A stretch of 64,000 nt of DNA from assembly GCF_000359125.1 (NCBI RefSeq), contig NZ_CAAF010000047.1, forward strand, positions 1 through 64,000. Reading direction: 5' to 3'. The position numbers and the translations under genes were made by a program. The notes under the pieces are model-generated. The model was not told where the DNA came from. It saw only the letters and a program-made list of their open reading frames with translations, and did not search any database. Positions 1-9,128 of the stretch are shown in pieces (position 1 is the stretch's first letter; each line of letters begins with the position of its first letter). Source of the DNA: Mesorhizobium sp. STM 4661. GTDB lineage: Bacteria; Pseudomonadota; Alphaproteobacteria; Rhizobiales; Rhizobiaceae.

Positions 1-24
1 TGAGAGGACAGCGACGGGCACAAA

Positions 25-53
25 AAAAAGCCGGGCGCGAGGCCCGGCTTTTT
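25..53 (-). terminator. Rho-independent terminator of the outer membrane protein gene
   Basis: An 8-bp GC-rich stem (GCCCGGC core) with a 5-nt loop is flanked by A and T runs. It lies 20 nt past the stop codon of the leftward gene at 74-724. The A run on the + strand gives a U tract on the - strand transcript. The symmetric T run means it could also stop transcription from the left. Confidence 0.85.
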
Positions 54-73
54 CGTGTCGTGGCTTGAACGAC

Positions 74-724
74 TTAGAACCTCATACCGACGCCGAAGGT
101 GACGCGGTTGTCGGTCGACTTGACTTCGCCGAGGCCGTCGAAGTCCTTCTTGCCGAAATCGGTGTAGCGATATTCGACACGGCCGAACACATTGTCGGTG
201 ATCTTGATGTCGGTACCGAGACCGGCCGTCCAGCCGAGCATGGTGTTGCTGTCGCTGAAACCAGCGGCTTCCATCTTCTGGTTCCTGAGCGCACCACCTG
301 CGGTGCCGTAGAGCAGGATCTCCGGGGTGACGGAGTAGCCGAGGCGGGCGCGCAGCGAGCCTTCGAAGCCGCCCTTCGACTCAAGGCCGGCATTGTCGCC
401 CTTGACATCGCTATAGCCGAGATCGGCTTCAGCACCGTAGACGAAGTTCTCCTGCTGCCACTGATAGCCGCCGAAGACGCTGCCGACGAAGCCGTCGGTG
501 TCGATGTCGACGCCCACATCCTCGGCATCGGCCTTGCCGCTGAAGCCGTAGCCGACGCTCAGACCGGCATAGGGGCCGGCCCAGGAAGCGACGGGAAGTT
601 CCGCGATCGGCGCAGGCGCCGGCGGCTCTTCCGAAACGACGTCCGCGGCGTAGGCGGTTCCACTGAGGGCGAAGAGCCCGAGCGCCACCGCCAGCGGTCG
701 CGCGAATTTGAGATTGGCTTGCAT
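74..724 (-). CDS. Outer membrane beta-barrel protein, Omp25/RopB type
   Basis: 216 aa. A signal peptide (about residues 1-26, ending in TAYA before ADVV) precedes a Pro/Ala-rich linker. Then comes an eight-stranded barrel with repeated GY/GA turns (WAGPYAGLSVGYGF, GGYQWQQENF, RARLGYSVTPE, RVEYRYTDFG). The last residue is Phe (FGVGMRF), the usual signal for barrel assembly. This is the small Omp25/Omp31-like family of Rhizobiales, structural outer membrane proteins and common envelope antigens. The gene is monocistronic, with its own terminator on the left. A purine-rich AGGAGT ribosome site lies just upstream of the start at 724. Confidence 0.88.
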   Translation of the reverse strand: MQANLKFARPLAVALGLFALSGTAYAADVVSEEPPAPAPIAELPVASWAGPYAGLSVGYGFSGKADAEDVGVDIDTDGFVGSVFGGYQWQQENFVYGAEADLGYSDVKGDNAGLESKGGFEGSLRARLGYSVTPEILLYGTAGGALRNQKMEAAGFSDSNTMLGWTAGLGTDIKITDNVFGRVEYRYTDFGKKDFDGLGEVKSTDNRVTFGVGMRF

Positions 725-1133
725 TGTTCTTTACTCCTTAAGCCACAGGCACAGGCTTGCTTTCATGAGCGCCCTCAACCCGTCCGGGGGGATAAACGGA
801 TCTGGCGCTCTACGGTTCCAAATGTCGTGTCAAAATGCGGCTGAAGCGAACCTGAACTTGGGTCATTCCCCGGCACGAATGAGGCCGAACCTTGACGTTG
901 CATCCGCGCAACAGTGGTGTCAGGAGGTTTTGCCATGCTGCGCTGCACGCCGCTTGGAGCAAGGAGTCCAGCGTCCTATATTGCGGTCCGGCAGGCCGAG
1001 TCCCGGCCAGAGTCTTAAGGCCAGTCCGGCCGCTTTGCCACAATGCTGCCCAAGGTACGAACGGCATTTAACCCTTGGCCGGCCATATTTTGCCGGCGGG
1101 CTGAAATTGGAGCCCCGATTAAGGATTGACAGA
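725..1133. other. Intergenic region between divergent genes
   Basis: This 409-nt gap separates the leftward outer membrane protein from the rightward SDR gene, so it should hold both promoters. Reading frames that cross it lack coding character. I see no clear operator, RNA gene or repeat. Confidence 0.5.
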
Positions 1134-1910
1134 ATGAATAAAGCCGCTGGAACGGCGCTGGTAACGGGCGGAGGCAAGCGGATCGGCAAGGCGATTGTCG
1201 AGGATCTGGCGGCAAATGGTTTTGCCGTGGCGATTCACTGCAACCGCTCACGGGCCGAGGCGGAGGCGCTGGCGGGAAAGATCAAGGACGGCCATTTTGG
1301 CCGGAATGGCCGCGCCGCGGTGGTTGCCGCCGACCTGACCGACATGGAGGCGGTCGGCGATCTGATCGGCCGCGCCGAGGCGGCGCTCGGGCCTGTTACG
1401 CTGCTGGTCAACAACGCCTCGCTATTCGCCGACGATACGGTTCAGGATTTCGACTGGCATGCCTGGGACCGGCACTTCGCCATCCACGTCAAGGCGCCGG
1501 CGCTGCTGGCGCAGACCTTCGCCCGCGCCTTGCCGAAAGGGCAGGAGGGGCTGATCGTCAACATGATCGACCAGCGCGTCTGGCGGCCGACGCCGCGCTA
1601 TTTCTCCTATGCGCTGTCGAAGTCGACGCTGTGGACGCAAACCCAGATGCTGGCGCAGGCGCTGGGACCCCGCATCCGCGTCAATGCTATCGGTCCCGGC
1701 CCGACGCTGAAGAACATGCGCCAGGACGATCATGATTTTGCCGCGCAGCTCGACGGCCTGATCCTGAAACGCGGCCCGGAATTGCCGGAATTCGGCGCCA
1801 CCATCCGCTATCTATGGGCGGCGCGCTCGGTCACCGGCCAGATGATCGCGCTCGATGGCGGCCAGCATCTTGCATGGCAGACGCCCGATGTGACAGGCAT
1901 GGTGGAATGA
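1134..1910 (+). CDS. SDR oxidoreductase resembling pteridine/dihydromonapterin reductase
   Basis: 258 aa, NAD(P)-dependent Rossmann-fold SDR. The nucleotide motif is TGGGKRIG, and NNAS is present. The active site reads NMIDQ, then YALSK and a PGP loop. In classical SDRs a Ser sits about 13 residues before the Tyr; here it is Asp. Asp-Tyr-Lys together with TGxxxRxG is the pattern of PTR1/FolM-type pteridine reductases, so a tetrahydropterin or tetrahydromonapterin substrate is a reasonable guess. I chose the ATG at 1134 because homology begins there; the frame extends upstream without family similarity. The stop overlaps the uvrC start (ATGA), so the two are translationally coupled. Confidence 0.82.
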   Translation: MNKAAGTALVTGGGKRIGKAIVEDLAANGFAVAIHCNRSRAEAEALAGKIKDGHFGRNGRAAVVAADLTDMEAVGDLIGRAEAALGPVTLLVNNASLFADDTVQDFDWHAWDRHFAIHVKAPALLAQTFARALPKGQEGLIVNMIDQRVWRPTPRYFSYALSKSTLWTQTQMLAQALGPRIRVNAIGPGPTLKNMRQDDHDFAAQLDGLILKRGPELPEFGATIRYLWAARSVTGQMIALDGGQHLAWQTPDVTGMVE

Positions 1911-3970
1911 GTCCCGTAGACCAAAAGCATAGACCGCGCAGCGGCGCCGCCGACGACCTGCCGCCGGAAGTCGACCTTGAGGAAGAGGCGGCGGAGGAGA
2001 TCGTCGCGCCTTCTGGCCCGGACGTCGCCTTCACCGCCATCGACTGGACGCCGCATGCCGGCGATGCCGACGGCATGGTCGGCGCCGAGGTCATCCAGAC
2101 GCTGGTCAAGCGGCTGCCCAATGCGCCCGGCGTCTACCGCATGATGAACGCCGCGGGCGACGTGCTCTACGTCGGCAAGGCGCGCAGCCTGAAGAAGCGG
2201 GTGACCAACTACGCGCAGGGCCGCTTCCACACCAGCCGCATCGGCCGCATGGTGCGCGAAACCGCGACGATGGAATTCGTCGTCACCCGCACCGAGATCG
2301 AAGCGCTGCTGCTTGAAGCCAATCTTATCAAGCGCTTGCGGCCACGATTCAATGTGTTGATGCGGGACGACAAGTCGTTCCCCTACATCCTGTTGACCGG
2401 CGACCATGTCTCGCCCGGCATCTACAAGCATCGCGGCGCGCGCTCACGCAAGGGCGACTATTTCGGTCCCTTCGCTTCCGCGGGTGCCGTCGGGCGCACC
2501 ATCAATTCGCTGCAGCGCGCCTTTCTGCTGAGAAGCTGCACCAACTCGTTCTATAAAAACCGCACCCGACCCTGCCTGCTCTACCAGATCAAGCGCTGCG
2601 CCGGGCCATGCACCGGCGAGATTTCGCACACCGACTATGCCGAGCTGGTCGCCGAGGCCAAGGATTTCCTCTCCGGCCGCAGCCAGAAGGTGAAGACGGA
2701 AATCTCCGCCGCCATGCAGCAGGCCTCGGAAAATCTCGATTTCGAGCGCGCCGCCATCTATCGCGACCGGCTGGCGGCACTTTCGCATGTGCAGAGCCAC
2801 CAGGGCATCAACCCGCAAACGGTGGAAGAAGCCGACGTCTTCGCCATTCATCAGGAGGGCGGCCAGGTCTGCATCCAGGTGTTCTTCTTCCGCACCGGCC
2901 AGAACTGGGGCAACCGCGCCTATTTTCCCAAGGCCGATCCGGCGCTGGAGGCATCGGAAGTGCTGGGCTCGTTCCTGGCGCAGTTCTATGACGACAAGCC
3001 GACGCCGCGCGCCATATTGCTCTCGCACGCCGTCGAGGAGCAGGAACTGCTGGCCGAGGCGCTTTCCACCCGCGCTGGCCGCAAAGTGTCGATCTCGGTG
3101 CCGCAGCGCGGTGAGAAGAAGGACCTGACCGACAATGCGCTGCAGAATGCGCGCGAGGCTCTCGGCCGCCGGCTGGCCGAGACCTCGACGCAGGCGCGGC
3201 TGCTTACCGGCTTTGCCGAGACCTTCGGCCTGGCCAAGCCGCCGGTGCGCATCGAGGTCTATGACAATTCGCACATCATGGGCACCAACGCCGTCGGCGC
3301 CATGGTCGTTGCCGGACCGGAAGGTTTTGTGAAGAACCAGTACCGGAAATTCAATATCCGCTCGACCGAGATCACGCCCGGCGACGATTTCGGCATGATG
3401 CGCGAGGTGATGGAGCGGCGCTTCTCCAGGCTGCTGAAGGAACATGGCGATGCGCCGCAAAGCGCCGAGACCGCGGGCGAGGCGGAGGATGACATCGAGG
3501 GCGTCAGCGGTTTTCCGGCCTGGCCCGACGTTATCCTGATCGACGGCGGCCAGGGTCAGATGACGGCGGTGCGCAAGATCCTCGCCGATCTCGGCATCGA
3601 GGATCGCGTGGTGGCTATCGGCATCGCCAAGGGCCAGGACCGCGACGCCGGCCGCGAGCGCTTCTTCGTCAGGGGCAGGGATTCGTTTTCACTGCCCGTG
3701 CGCGATCCCGTCCTCTATTTCGTCCAGCGGCTGCGCGACGAGGTCCACCGCTTTGCCATCGGCTCGCATCGCGCCCGCCGCAAGAAGGAGATGGTCAAGA
3801 GCCCGCTCGACGAAATCAGCGGCATCGGTCCCGGCCGCAAGCGCGCGCTGCTCATGCATTTCGGCACCGCCAAGGCGGTCAGCCGGGCGGCGGTGGAGGA
3901 TTTGGTGGTGGTCGACGGTATTTCCGAGCAGGTGGCGAAGCTGGTCTACAATCATTTTCATGAGAGCTGA
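1907..3970 (+). CDS. uvrC: Excinuclease ABC subunit C
   Basis: 687 aa. It makes the dual incisions of nucleotide excision repair after UvrA/UvrB locate a lesion. Domains in order are an acidic N-terminal extension of about 60 residues, absent from E. coli UvrC; a GIY-YIG nuclease (PGVYRMM then VLYVGKA); a UVR motif (near [17 protein letters not shown]) that binds UvrB; the RNase H-like UvrC endonuclease ([16 protein letters not shown]); and a C-terminal helix-hairpin-helix pair ([13 protein letters not shown]). The ATG at 1907 overlaps the previous stop. A long inverted repeat begins at the stop codon. Confidence 0.97.
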   Translation: MSPVDQKHRPRSGAADDLPPEVDLEEEAAEEIVAPSGPDVAFTAIDWTPHAGDADGMVGAEVIQTLVKRLPNAPGVYRMMNAAGDVLYVGKARSLKKRVTNYAQGRFHTSRIGRMVRETATMEFVVTRTEIEALLLEANLIKRLRPRFNVLMRDDKSFPYILLTGDHVSPGIYKHRGARSRKGDYFGPFASAGAVGRTINSLQRAFLLRSCTNSFYKNRTRPCLLYQIKRCAGPCTGEISHTDYAELVAEAKDFLSGRSQKVKTEISAAMQQASENLDFERAAIYRDRLAALSHVQSHQGINPQTVEEADVFAIHQEGGQVCIQVFFFRTGQNWGNRAYFPKADPALEASEVLGSFLAQFYDDKPTPRAILLSHAVEEQELLAEALSTRAGRKVSISVPQRGEKKDLTDNALQNAREALGRRLAETSTQARLLTGFAETFGLAKPPVRIEVYDNSHIMGTNAVGAMVVAGPEGFVKNQYRKFNIRSTEITPGDDFGMMREVMERRFSRLLKEHGDAPQSAETAGEAEDDIEGVSGFPAWPDVILIDGGQGQMTAVRKILADLGIEDRVVAIGIAKGQDRDAGRERFFVRGRDSFSLPVRDPVLYFVQRLRDEVHRFAIGSHRARRKKEMVKSPLDEISGIGPGRKRALLMHFGTAKAVSRAAVEDLVVVDGISEQVAKLVYNHFHES

Positions 3971-4019
3971 TGCATGTCGCCCAAAAGTGCCCGGCGGTTT
4001 TGGGACAACGACATGCATC
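3969..4019. repeat. Long palindromic intergenic element at the uvrC stop
   Basis: A near-perfect hairpin. The left arm GATGCATGTCG-CCCAAAA pairs with TTTTGGG-(ACAA)-CGACATGCATC across an 11-nt loop. The uvrC TGA lies in the left arm. It resembles a GACATGCA-ended repeat common between genes in Rhizobiales. It probably ends or stabilises the uvrC transcript. No second copy is in this window. Confidence 0.75.
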
Positions 4020-4126
4020 GCACTTAAGACGTTTTGCCACTATTTTCGGCTGGCCAATCGAATCTGGCCTGTTGACCCCCCACATCCGCTTCTGATTTGA
4101 GTACGCAGGAAGAAAGAGTTCCCAAT

Positions 4127-4723
4127 ATGGCCCGGCGCGCGTTCAACCTGCCCAACATGCTCACCTACGCCCGCATCGTCGCGGTGCCGATGGTCGTGCT
4201 GTGCTTCTTTGTCGAAGGGCAGCTGAAGTCGAGCGATTTCGCCCGCTGGTCGGCGCTGATCATTTTTCTGCTGGCGTCCATCACCGACTATTTCGACGGC
4301 TATCTGGCGCGCGCCTGGCAACAGACCTCGAACATCGGCAAGATGCTCGATCCGATCGCCGACAAACTGCTGGTCGCCACCTGCCTGCTGCTGCTCGCCG
4401 CCGACACCGACCGCCACGCCGGCATCGCCGGCTGGTCGCTGTGGGCGGCGATCATCATACTGTGCCGCGAAATACTGGTCTCGGGCCTGCGTGAATATCT
4501 GGCCGCGCTCAAGGTCTCGGTGCCGGTGACGCAGCTGGCCAAGTGGAAGACGACCATCCAGATGGTCGCCATCGCCTTCCTGCTCGCCGGTCCGGCCGGC
4601 GACAAGATCTTCCCGCTGACCACGCAGACCGGGCTGGTGCTGCTGTGGATCGCCGCACTGGTCACGCTCTACACCGGCTATGATTATTTCCGCGCCGGCC
4701 TCAAGCACATCATGGACGAGTAG
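4127..4723 (+). CDS. pgsA: CDP-diacylglycerol--glycerol-3-phosphate 3-phosphatidyltransferase
   Basis: 198 aa integral membrane enzyme that makes phosphatidylglycerophosphate, the precursor of phosphatidylglycerol and cardiolipin. The CDP-alcohol phosphotransferase signature is complete: DGYLAR, a spacer, then GKMLDPIADK. Several hydrophobic segments follow. The ATG at 4127 has an AGGAAGAAAGAG ribosome site at 4107-4118; an in-frame TTG at 4097 is less likely. It starts a tight cluster with moaD and moaE, an arrangement usual in rhizobia. A second, shorter family member lies at 33076-33633. Confidence 0.93.
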   Translation: MARRAFNLPNMLTYARIVAVPMVVLCFFVEGQLKSSDFARWSALIIFLLASITDYFDGYLARAWQQTSNIGKMLDPIADKLLVATCLLLLAADTDRHAGIAGWSLWAAIIILCREILVSGLREYLAALKVSVPVTQLAKWKTTIQMVAIAFLLAGPAGDKIFPLTTQTGLVLLWIAALVTLYTGYDYFRAGLKHIMDE

Positions 4724-4724
4724 G

Positions 4725-4982
4725 ATGCCGACGCGTCTCATCTATTTCGCCTGGGTGCGCGAGCGGATCGGCAAGCCGCAGGAGGATGTCGAACTGCCTG
4801 ATGGCATCGAGACGGTCGCCGATCTCTTGCGCTGGCTGAAATCGCGCGGCGAGGAATATGAGCATGCGCTGCAATATCCCGATGTGATCCGAGTCGCCAT
4901 CAACCAGGAACATGTCGAGCATCGCGAGAAGATATCGGGCGCGCGCGAGATCGCGCTGTTCCCGCCGATGACCGGGGGTTGA
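4725..4982 (+). CDS. moaD: Molybdopterin synthase sulfur-carrier subunit
   Basis: 85 aa ubiquitin-fold protein ending in PPMTGG. The terminal Gly-Gly is thiocarboxylated and donates sulfur to precursor Z in molybdopterin synthesis. The start lies one base after the pgsA stop, and moaE begins one base after its own stop. The window contains two predicted users of the cofactor: the PaoC-type subunit (16254-18455) and the oxidoreductase at 26627-28732. Confidence 0.92.
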   Translation: MPTRLIYFAWVRERIGKPQEDVELPDGIETVADLLRWLKSRGEEYEHALQYPDVIRVAINQEHVEHREKISGAREIALFPPMTGG

Positions 4983-4983
4983 A

Positions 4984-5466
4984 ATGCCGGCCGCGGTCGT
5001 GCCTGTCGTGCGCATCCAGGCCGGGGATTTCGACGTCGCCGCCGAGATCGCCGGCTTGACCCGGGGCCGCGTCGATATCGGCGCCGTGGTGACGTTCTCA
5101 GGCCTTTGCCGCGACGAGGCGGGCAGGCTTTCGGCACTCGAACTCGAACATTATCCCGGCATGGCGGAGGCCGAGATCGCCCGTATCGCGGGCGAAGCAG
5201 CCGAACGCTGGCCGCTGCAGGGTCTGACCGTCATCCACCGCCATGGCAAGGTCCGGCCTGGCGAGAACATCGTGCTGGTGGTGGCGGCTTCGGCGCACCG
5301 GCAGGCGGCGTTCGAGGCGGCGAACTTCCTGATGGATTACCTGAAATCGCGCGCCCCCTTCTGGAAGAAGGAACACCATGGCGATGGCTCGGAAGGCGGC
5401 TGGGTCGACGCCAAGGAGAGCGACGACAAGGCAGCCAGCCGCTGGAAGGCGAAACCCGGCGAATAA
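4984..5466 (+). CDS. moaE: Molybdopterin synthase catalytic subunit
   Basis: 160 aa, forming a heterotetramer with MoaD and inserting two sulfurs into cyclic pyranopterin phosphate. Visible family features are GAVVTFSG near the N-terminus, LELEHYPGMAE, IHRHGKVRPGE and the active-site segment KSRAPFWKKE with its conserved lysines. The C-terminus has a short charged tail. It is directly downstream of moaD in one operon. Confidence 0.95.
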   Translation: MPAAVVPVVRIQAGDFDVAAEIAGLTRGRVDIGAVVTFSGLCRDEAGRLSALELEHYPGMAEAEIARIAGEAAERWPLQGLTVIHRHGKVRPGENIVLVVAASAHRQAAFEAANFLMDYLKSRAPFWKKEHHGDGSEGGWVDAKESDDKAASRWKAKPGE

Positions 5467-5545
5467 GTCCAGCCCGCGGCCATGCATTGACCGCAATCCT
5501 GCGAGAGCTTCTGGCCGGCTAGGCATGGCAAGGGGGAGCAGGATC

Positions 5546-6307
5546 ATGCTGGACAGGATCGCCGAATTCTTCATCTTCGGTTTCGTGCCGCTGGTGGTCG
5601 GCATGCTGGCCGTTCCGGAGTTGTCCGTGGCCGCGGAGAAAGTCTTGAAGGGCGAAGTGCTGTACCGCGAGCGCATCGCGCTGCCGCCCAACGCCGTCCT
5701 CTCGGTCCAGCTTGCCGATGTGTCGCTGGCCGACGCACCGGCCGCAATCCTCGGCGAACGCAAGGTGGCGCCGGCCGGCCAGGTGCCGATCAAGTTCGAG
5801 ATCAGCTTCGATCCCCAGGTGATCCGGCCCAACATGACCTATGCGCTCCAGGCGCGCATCACCGTCGACGACCGGCTGATGTTCATCACCGACACGCGCC
5901 ATCAGGTCGACCCGCTCAGCGACGCGCCGCAGACCGTCATGCTGAAGATGGTGACGCCGAGCGACAAGCCGGCCGCGGTGTTCGGTCAGAGCTGGCTTGT
6001 CGAATATATCGACGGCATCGGCGTGATTTCAGAGCCGCAGGCGACGTTCAGGATCGGCGAGGACGGCAAGGCCGGCGGCAGCGGCCCCTGCAACGTATAC
6101 TTCGCCACCGCCAAGGTCGATGGCTCGACGATCGCCATCAGCGGCATCGGCTCGACCTTCAAGGCCTGCGCGCCTGACGTCATGGCCGAAGAGAGAGCGC
6201 TGTTCGAGGCGCTGGCCAGGGCGGCATCCTACCACGTCGATGCCGGCAAGCTCACCATCGCCGACAAGGACGGCCGCGATATTTTGCGCTTCAACGCGGC
6301 GAGCTGA
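5546..6307 (+). CDS. YbaY-domain / META-domain envelope protein
   Basis: 253 aa. A hydrophobic N-terminal segment (about residues 8-30) suggests export. The middle (about 35-145) matches the YbaY lipoprotein-like fold: VLYRERIALPPNAVLSVQL, then PIKFEISFDPQVI and MTYALQARI. The C-terminal half (about 160-250) is a META/HslJ-like domain (WLVEYIDGIGV, GPCNVYFATAKVDG, IGSTFKACA with paired cysteines). I see no lipobox cysteine. The ATG at 5546 follows a GGGGGAG ribosome site. Exact role unknown; META proteins are often stress-related envelope proteins. Confidence 0.78.
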   Translation: MLDRIAEFFIFGFVPLVVGMLAVPELSVAAEKVLKGEVLYRERIALPPNAVLSVQLADVSLADAPAAILGERKVAPAGQVPIKFEISFDPQVIRPNMTYALQARITVDDRLMFITDTRHQVDPLSDAPQTVMLKMVTPSDKPAAVFGQSWLVEYIDGIGVISEPQATFRIGEDGKAGGSGPCNVYFATAKVDGSTIAISGIGSTFKACAPDVMAEERALFEALARAASYHVDAGKLTIADKDGRDILRFNAAS

Positions 6308-6402
6308 CAACAACAAGGTGAGAGAGCGTCGGGAGACGCAGAACCTTTTGATGCTGGAGGGGAGCGCGAAGGATCGCTGCGGAACGGCTTATATTCTGCA
6401 CA

Positions 6403-7008
6403 CTACGGCGCTGTCTCGAACACCGCCCCATAATGATAGGGCGGCACGTCGACCAGTTCGGCAAATCGCAGGCCGCCCGCTTCGGCATCCGCGATGGTCT
6501 GTTCCGGTGACAGCCTCAATTCGGTCCTCGGCCCGCGCGGCTCGTCCAGCACCGTGGTTGTCTCGCGCGGCTGCCGGTGCCAGTTGACGATGGCAAAGCG
6601 CCCGTCCGGGCCAAGCGTCCTGGCCACGGCGCGCGCCAGCCGCGGCCGGTCAGGCACCCCGTGGAAGGCGTTGGCCATGAAGACGAAGTCGATCGGTCGA
6701 GATACCAGGCTGGCGAGTTCGTAGGCGTCGCCCACGATGAATTCGCAATTGGTCACGCCGGCGTCGATCAGCCGGCGCCGGGCGACCTCGAGCAGATCGG
6801 CGTCGATATCGATGGCGATGACGCGGCGGGCTACCCTGGCGATCGGCAGGGTGAACCAGCCGTCGCCACAGCAGAGGTCGACCACATCCATGCCCGGCTT
6901 CAGCCCGCTTGCAGCGAGCACGCCCGCGGGTTCAGGCCACAGCGCTTTCCACCAGCCGCCGTTTGGCATCTCGGTACCCTGGAAGAAGCCGGGAATGGCG
7001 CTGGTCAT
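6403..7008 (-). CDS. Class I SAM-dependent methyltransferase
   Basis: 201 aa. The SAM-binding motif I is VVDLCCGDGWFTLPIA; the acidic end of strand 2 is AIDIDADLL, motif II-like is VGDAYEL, and the post-motif region is LARAVARTLGPDGRFAIVNWH. Such small stand-alone proteins fall in the Methyltransf_11/25 group; the substrate cannot be read from the sequence. I set the start at 7008 (MTSAIPGFF), because the longer frame to 7278 runs backwards through the ndk terminator. Confidence 0.82.
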   Translation of the reverse strand: MTSAIPGFFQGTEMPNGGWWKALWPEPAGVLAASGLKPGMDVVDLCCGDGWFTLPIARVARRVIAIDIDADLLEVARRRLIDAGVTNCEFIVGDAYELASLVSRPIDFVFMANAFHGVPDRPRLARAVARTLGPDGRFAIVNWHRQPRETTTVLDEPRGPRTELRLSPEQTIADAEAGGLRFAELVDVPPYHYGAVFETAP

Positions 7009-7093
7009 GGTCAGGTCGGTTCCACTGTGTCCTGACCCAACCCTACCGCAGGCGAGACCCCAGCGGGAGTGCGGGATGGTTCGGCACTCCAAC

Positions 7094-7116
7094 AAAAAAG
7101 CCGGCGAAACGCCGGC
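7094..7116 (-). terminator. Rho-independent terminator of ndk
   Basis: The 7-bp stem GCCGGCG/CGCCGGC has a 3-nt loop. The A6 run at 7094-7099 becomes a U tract on the - strand transcript. It lies 29 nt past the ndk stop. Confidence 0.85.
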
Positions 7117-7144
7117 CTTCTCGATTGGATTTGGCGATGCCGGC

Positions 7145-7567
7145 TCAGCCGACGATCTCGGTGTCGGAGAACCAGTATTTGATCTCCTGAGCGGCGGTCT
7201 CCGGCGCGTCGGAACCGTGCACGGAATTCTCGCCGATCGACAGCGCATGCACCTTGCGGATGGTGCCTTCGGCGGCATTCGCCGGGTTGGTTGCGCCCAT
7301 CACTTCGCGGTTCTTGGCGATGGCGTTCTCGCCTTCCAAGACCTGCACGATGGTTGGTGCGGAGGACATGAACTCCACCAGTTCGCCGAAGAACGGACGG
7401 TCCTTGTGGACGGCATAGAAGCCTTCCGCCTCACGGCGGCTCATCCACACCCGGCGCAAGGCGATGACGCGCAGCCCGGCATCTTCCAGCATCTTGGTGA
7501 TGGCGCCGGTAAGATTGCGCCGTGTCGCGTCCGGCTTGATCATGGAAAAGGTGCGTTCGAGCGCCAT
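7145..7567 (-). CDS. ndk: Nucleoside diphosphate kinase
   Basis: 140 aa, the usual length. It transfers the gamma phosphate between NTPs and NDPs through a phosphohistidine. It shows [15 protein letters not shown] at the start, [19 protein letters not shown], and the active-site segment [14 protein letters not shown] with the catalytic His. The ATG at 7567 begins the conserved [13 protein letters not shown]. The longer in-frame extension upstream has no family similarity. Confidence 0.97.
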   Translation of the reverse strand: MALERTFSMIKPDATRRNLTGAITKMLEDAGLRVIALRRVWMSRREAEGFYAVHKDRPFFGELVEFMSSAPTIVQVLEGENAIAKNREVMGATNPANAAEGTIRKVHALSIGENSVHGSDAPETAAQEIKYWFSDTEIVG

Positions 7568-7656
7568 GCGATGGTCCTTGTGATGAGAATGGAACTTGGA
7601 GTGGCGGGCTCTATACAAGCCGCCCGGCCCATTGCCAAGGGGAGGACGGTAGTGGA

Positions 7657-8292
7657 TCAGCGCACCATGATGGTCGGAGGTCGCCGGACCTCCCAGCCCT
7701 CTCGTTCCAGCTCGGGCACGCTGTGCTCCTGCGAGGGGTAACCGACGCAGAAGTAGCCGATCAATGTCCACTGCGGCGGCGTGTCGAGGATCGTTGCCAT
7801 CTCGGTCGGGTCGAGAATTGAGACCCAGCCCATGCCGATACCCTCGGCGCGCGCCGCCAGCCACAGCGTGTGGACCGCCATCACGGCCGAGTACTCGATG
7901 GTGGCGGGCATCGTCAGGCGGCCGAGCCCGTGCCCTTGCTCGGTTGCGTGGTCGGCGAAAACCGCGAACTGGCAAGGCGCTTCATTCAGGCCGGCGAGCT
8001 TCAGGCGGGCATAAAGCGCAGCTCGCTCGCCGCGGAACGATGTCAACGCCTCGGCATTGCAGCGTTCAAAGCAGGCTTTGACGGCCTCACGGCGCTCCCG
8101 GCTCTCGACCACGACAAAGCGCCAGGGCTGGCTCAGCCCGACGGAGGGCGCAATGCTGGCGAGGCCGAGCAGCCGCTCCAGCGCGCCTTCCGGAAGCGGT
8201 GTCGGTTTGAACCGCCTGACATCCCGGCGCCACAGGAAGAGATTGACGAGCGTGGCGCGAAAATCGTCGGGGAATTGCGGACATGGCGTCAT
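7657..8292 (-). CDS. bluB: 5,6-dimethylbenzimidazole synthase
   Basis: 211 aa, flavin-destroying nitroreductase-fold enzyme that turns FMNH2 into dimethylbenzimidazole, the lower ligand of vitamin B12. Diagnostic stretches are [55 protein letters not shown] and IGYFCVGYP. Rhizobia rely on B12-dependent enzymes, including class II ribonucleotide reductase, and the prophage here encodes another such reductase. A short repeat element separates it from the GST gene on the right. Confidence 0.93.
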   Translation of the reverse strand: MTPCPQFPDDFRATLVNLFLWRRDVRRFKPTPLPEGALERLLGLASIAPSVGLSQPWRFVVVESRERREAVKACFERCNAEALTSFRGERAALYARLKLAGLNEAPCQFAVFADHATEQGHGLGRLTMPATIEYSAVMAVHTLWLAARAEGIGMGWVSILDPTEMATILDTPPQWTLIGYFCVGYPSQEHSVPELEREGWEVRRPPTIMVR

Positions 8293-8318
8293 CGCGTCGC
8301 GGCCTTTGTAAGGGAGAG

Positions 8319-8378
8319 GGGAGTAGGGCAGTAGGGAAAAGTCACTACGGCGCGCATACCTACTGCCTTACTGCCCTA
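8319..8378. repeat. Inverted octamer-repeat element
   Basis: The left arm carries GGGGAGTAGGGCAGTAGGG. The right arm carries CCTACTGCCTTACTGCCCTA. About 25 nt lie between, so the arms can fold together. The TAG stop of the GST gene (8376-8378) is built from the last repeat unit. A longer copy lies at 12289-12391. Confidence 0.7.
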
Positions 8379-9071
8379 TGCTGCGGCTGCCGCCACCTTG
8401 CGGCCGAGGCCGTCATGCAGGTCGAGGCAGCGCTCGAACCACAGCGCCACGACGTCGCTGTCGTCGAGCAGCCGGTAGGCCGAGGCGATGCGCGCCCATT
8501 GCAGTGCGCCGAAGACGATATAGTCGGCAAATAGCGGCGATTGGCCGCCGATGAATGGCTGGTAGGCGAGCATCGAGCGCAACGGCTCCAGCGAGGCGCG
8601 GAAGGCGGCCAGCCCGGCGTCGCGTGCCGCCACGACCTCTTCCAGTCTCTTGCCGAAGCGTTGCTCGCGATTCCTTCGGAAATAGGCGGCATTCGGCTCA
8701 TCTTGCATGGCGTGCAGGTCCATGATCGCCGCGGTGGTGACATAGGGATGGATGGTCAGTTGCGACCAGCGTTCGATGAAGCGCGCCATCGCCTTGCCGC
8801 CATCGCCGGCAAACAATGTCGGCCGCTCGGGATAGGCTTCGTCGAGATAGAGCGCGATGGCGAAGGAATCGGCGACCACCCTCTCGCCGTCACGGATCAC
8901 CGGAACGAGTTTCGAAACGCCGCCTTCGACGGCAGGGACCTCGAGAAAGCGCGTCGGCACGGTCGAGATGTCGAGCCCCTTGTGAGCAAGCGCCATCGCT
9001 GCCTTCCAGCAATGCGGGCTGAACGGACGGGCGGTATCGCGCCCGACGAGGTCATAGAGCAGAATGGTCAT
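8376..9071 (-). CDS. Glutathione S-transferase family protein
   Basis: 231 aa. The N-terminal thioredoxin-like domain (about 1-85) has LLYDLVGRDTARPFSPHCWK and the glutathione-binding VPVIRDGERVVADSFAIALYLDEAYP, with the cis-Pro and the D/E-S pair. An all-helical C-terminal domain follows. The Ser/Cys near residues 18-21 may be catalytic. The substrate is unknown. The last five residues before the stop are all Ala (KVAAAAA), at the edge of the repeat element. Confidence 0.85.
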   Translation of the reverse strand: MTILLYDLVGRDTARPFSPHCWKAAMALAHKGLDISTVPTRFLEVPAVEGGVSKLVPVIRDGERVVADSFAIALYLDEAYPERPTLFAGDGGKAMARFIERWSQLTIHPYVTTAAIMDLHAMQDEPNAAYFRRNREQRFGKRLEEVVAARDAGLAAFRASLEPLRSMLAYQPFIGGQSPLFADYIVFGALQWARIASAYRLLDDSDVVALWFERCLDLHDGLGRKVAAAAA

Positions 9072-9128
9072 TGGCGGCGGCGTCCTTGCGGTCTAGTTAG
9101 GCAGGCGAAACGGGATTTCGAGAGAAAG

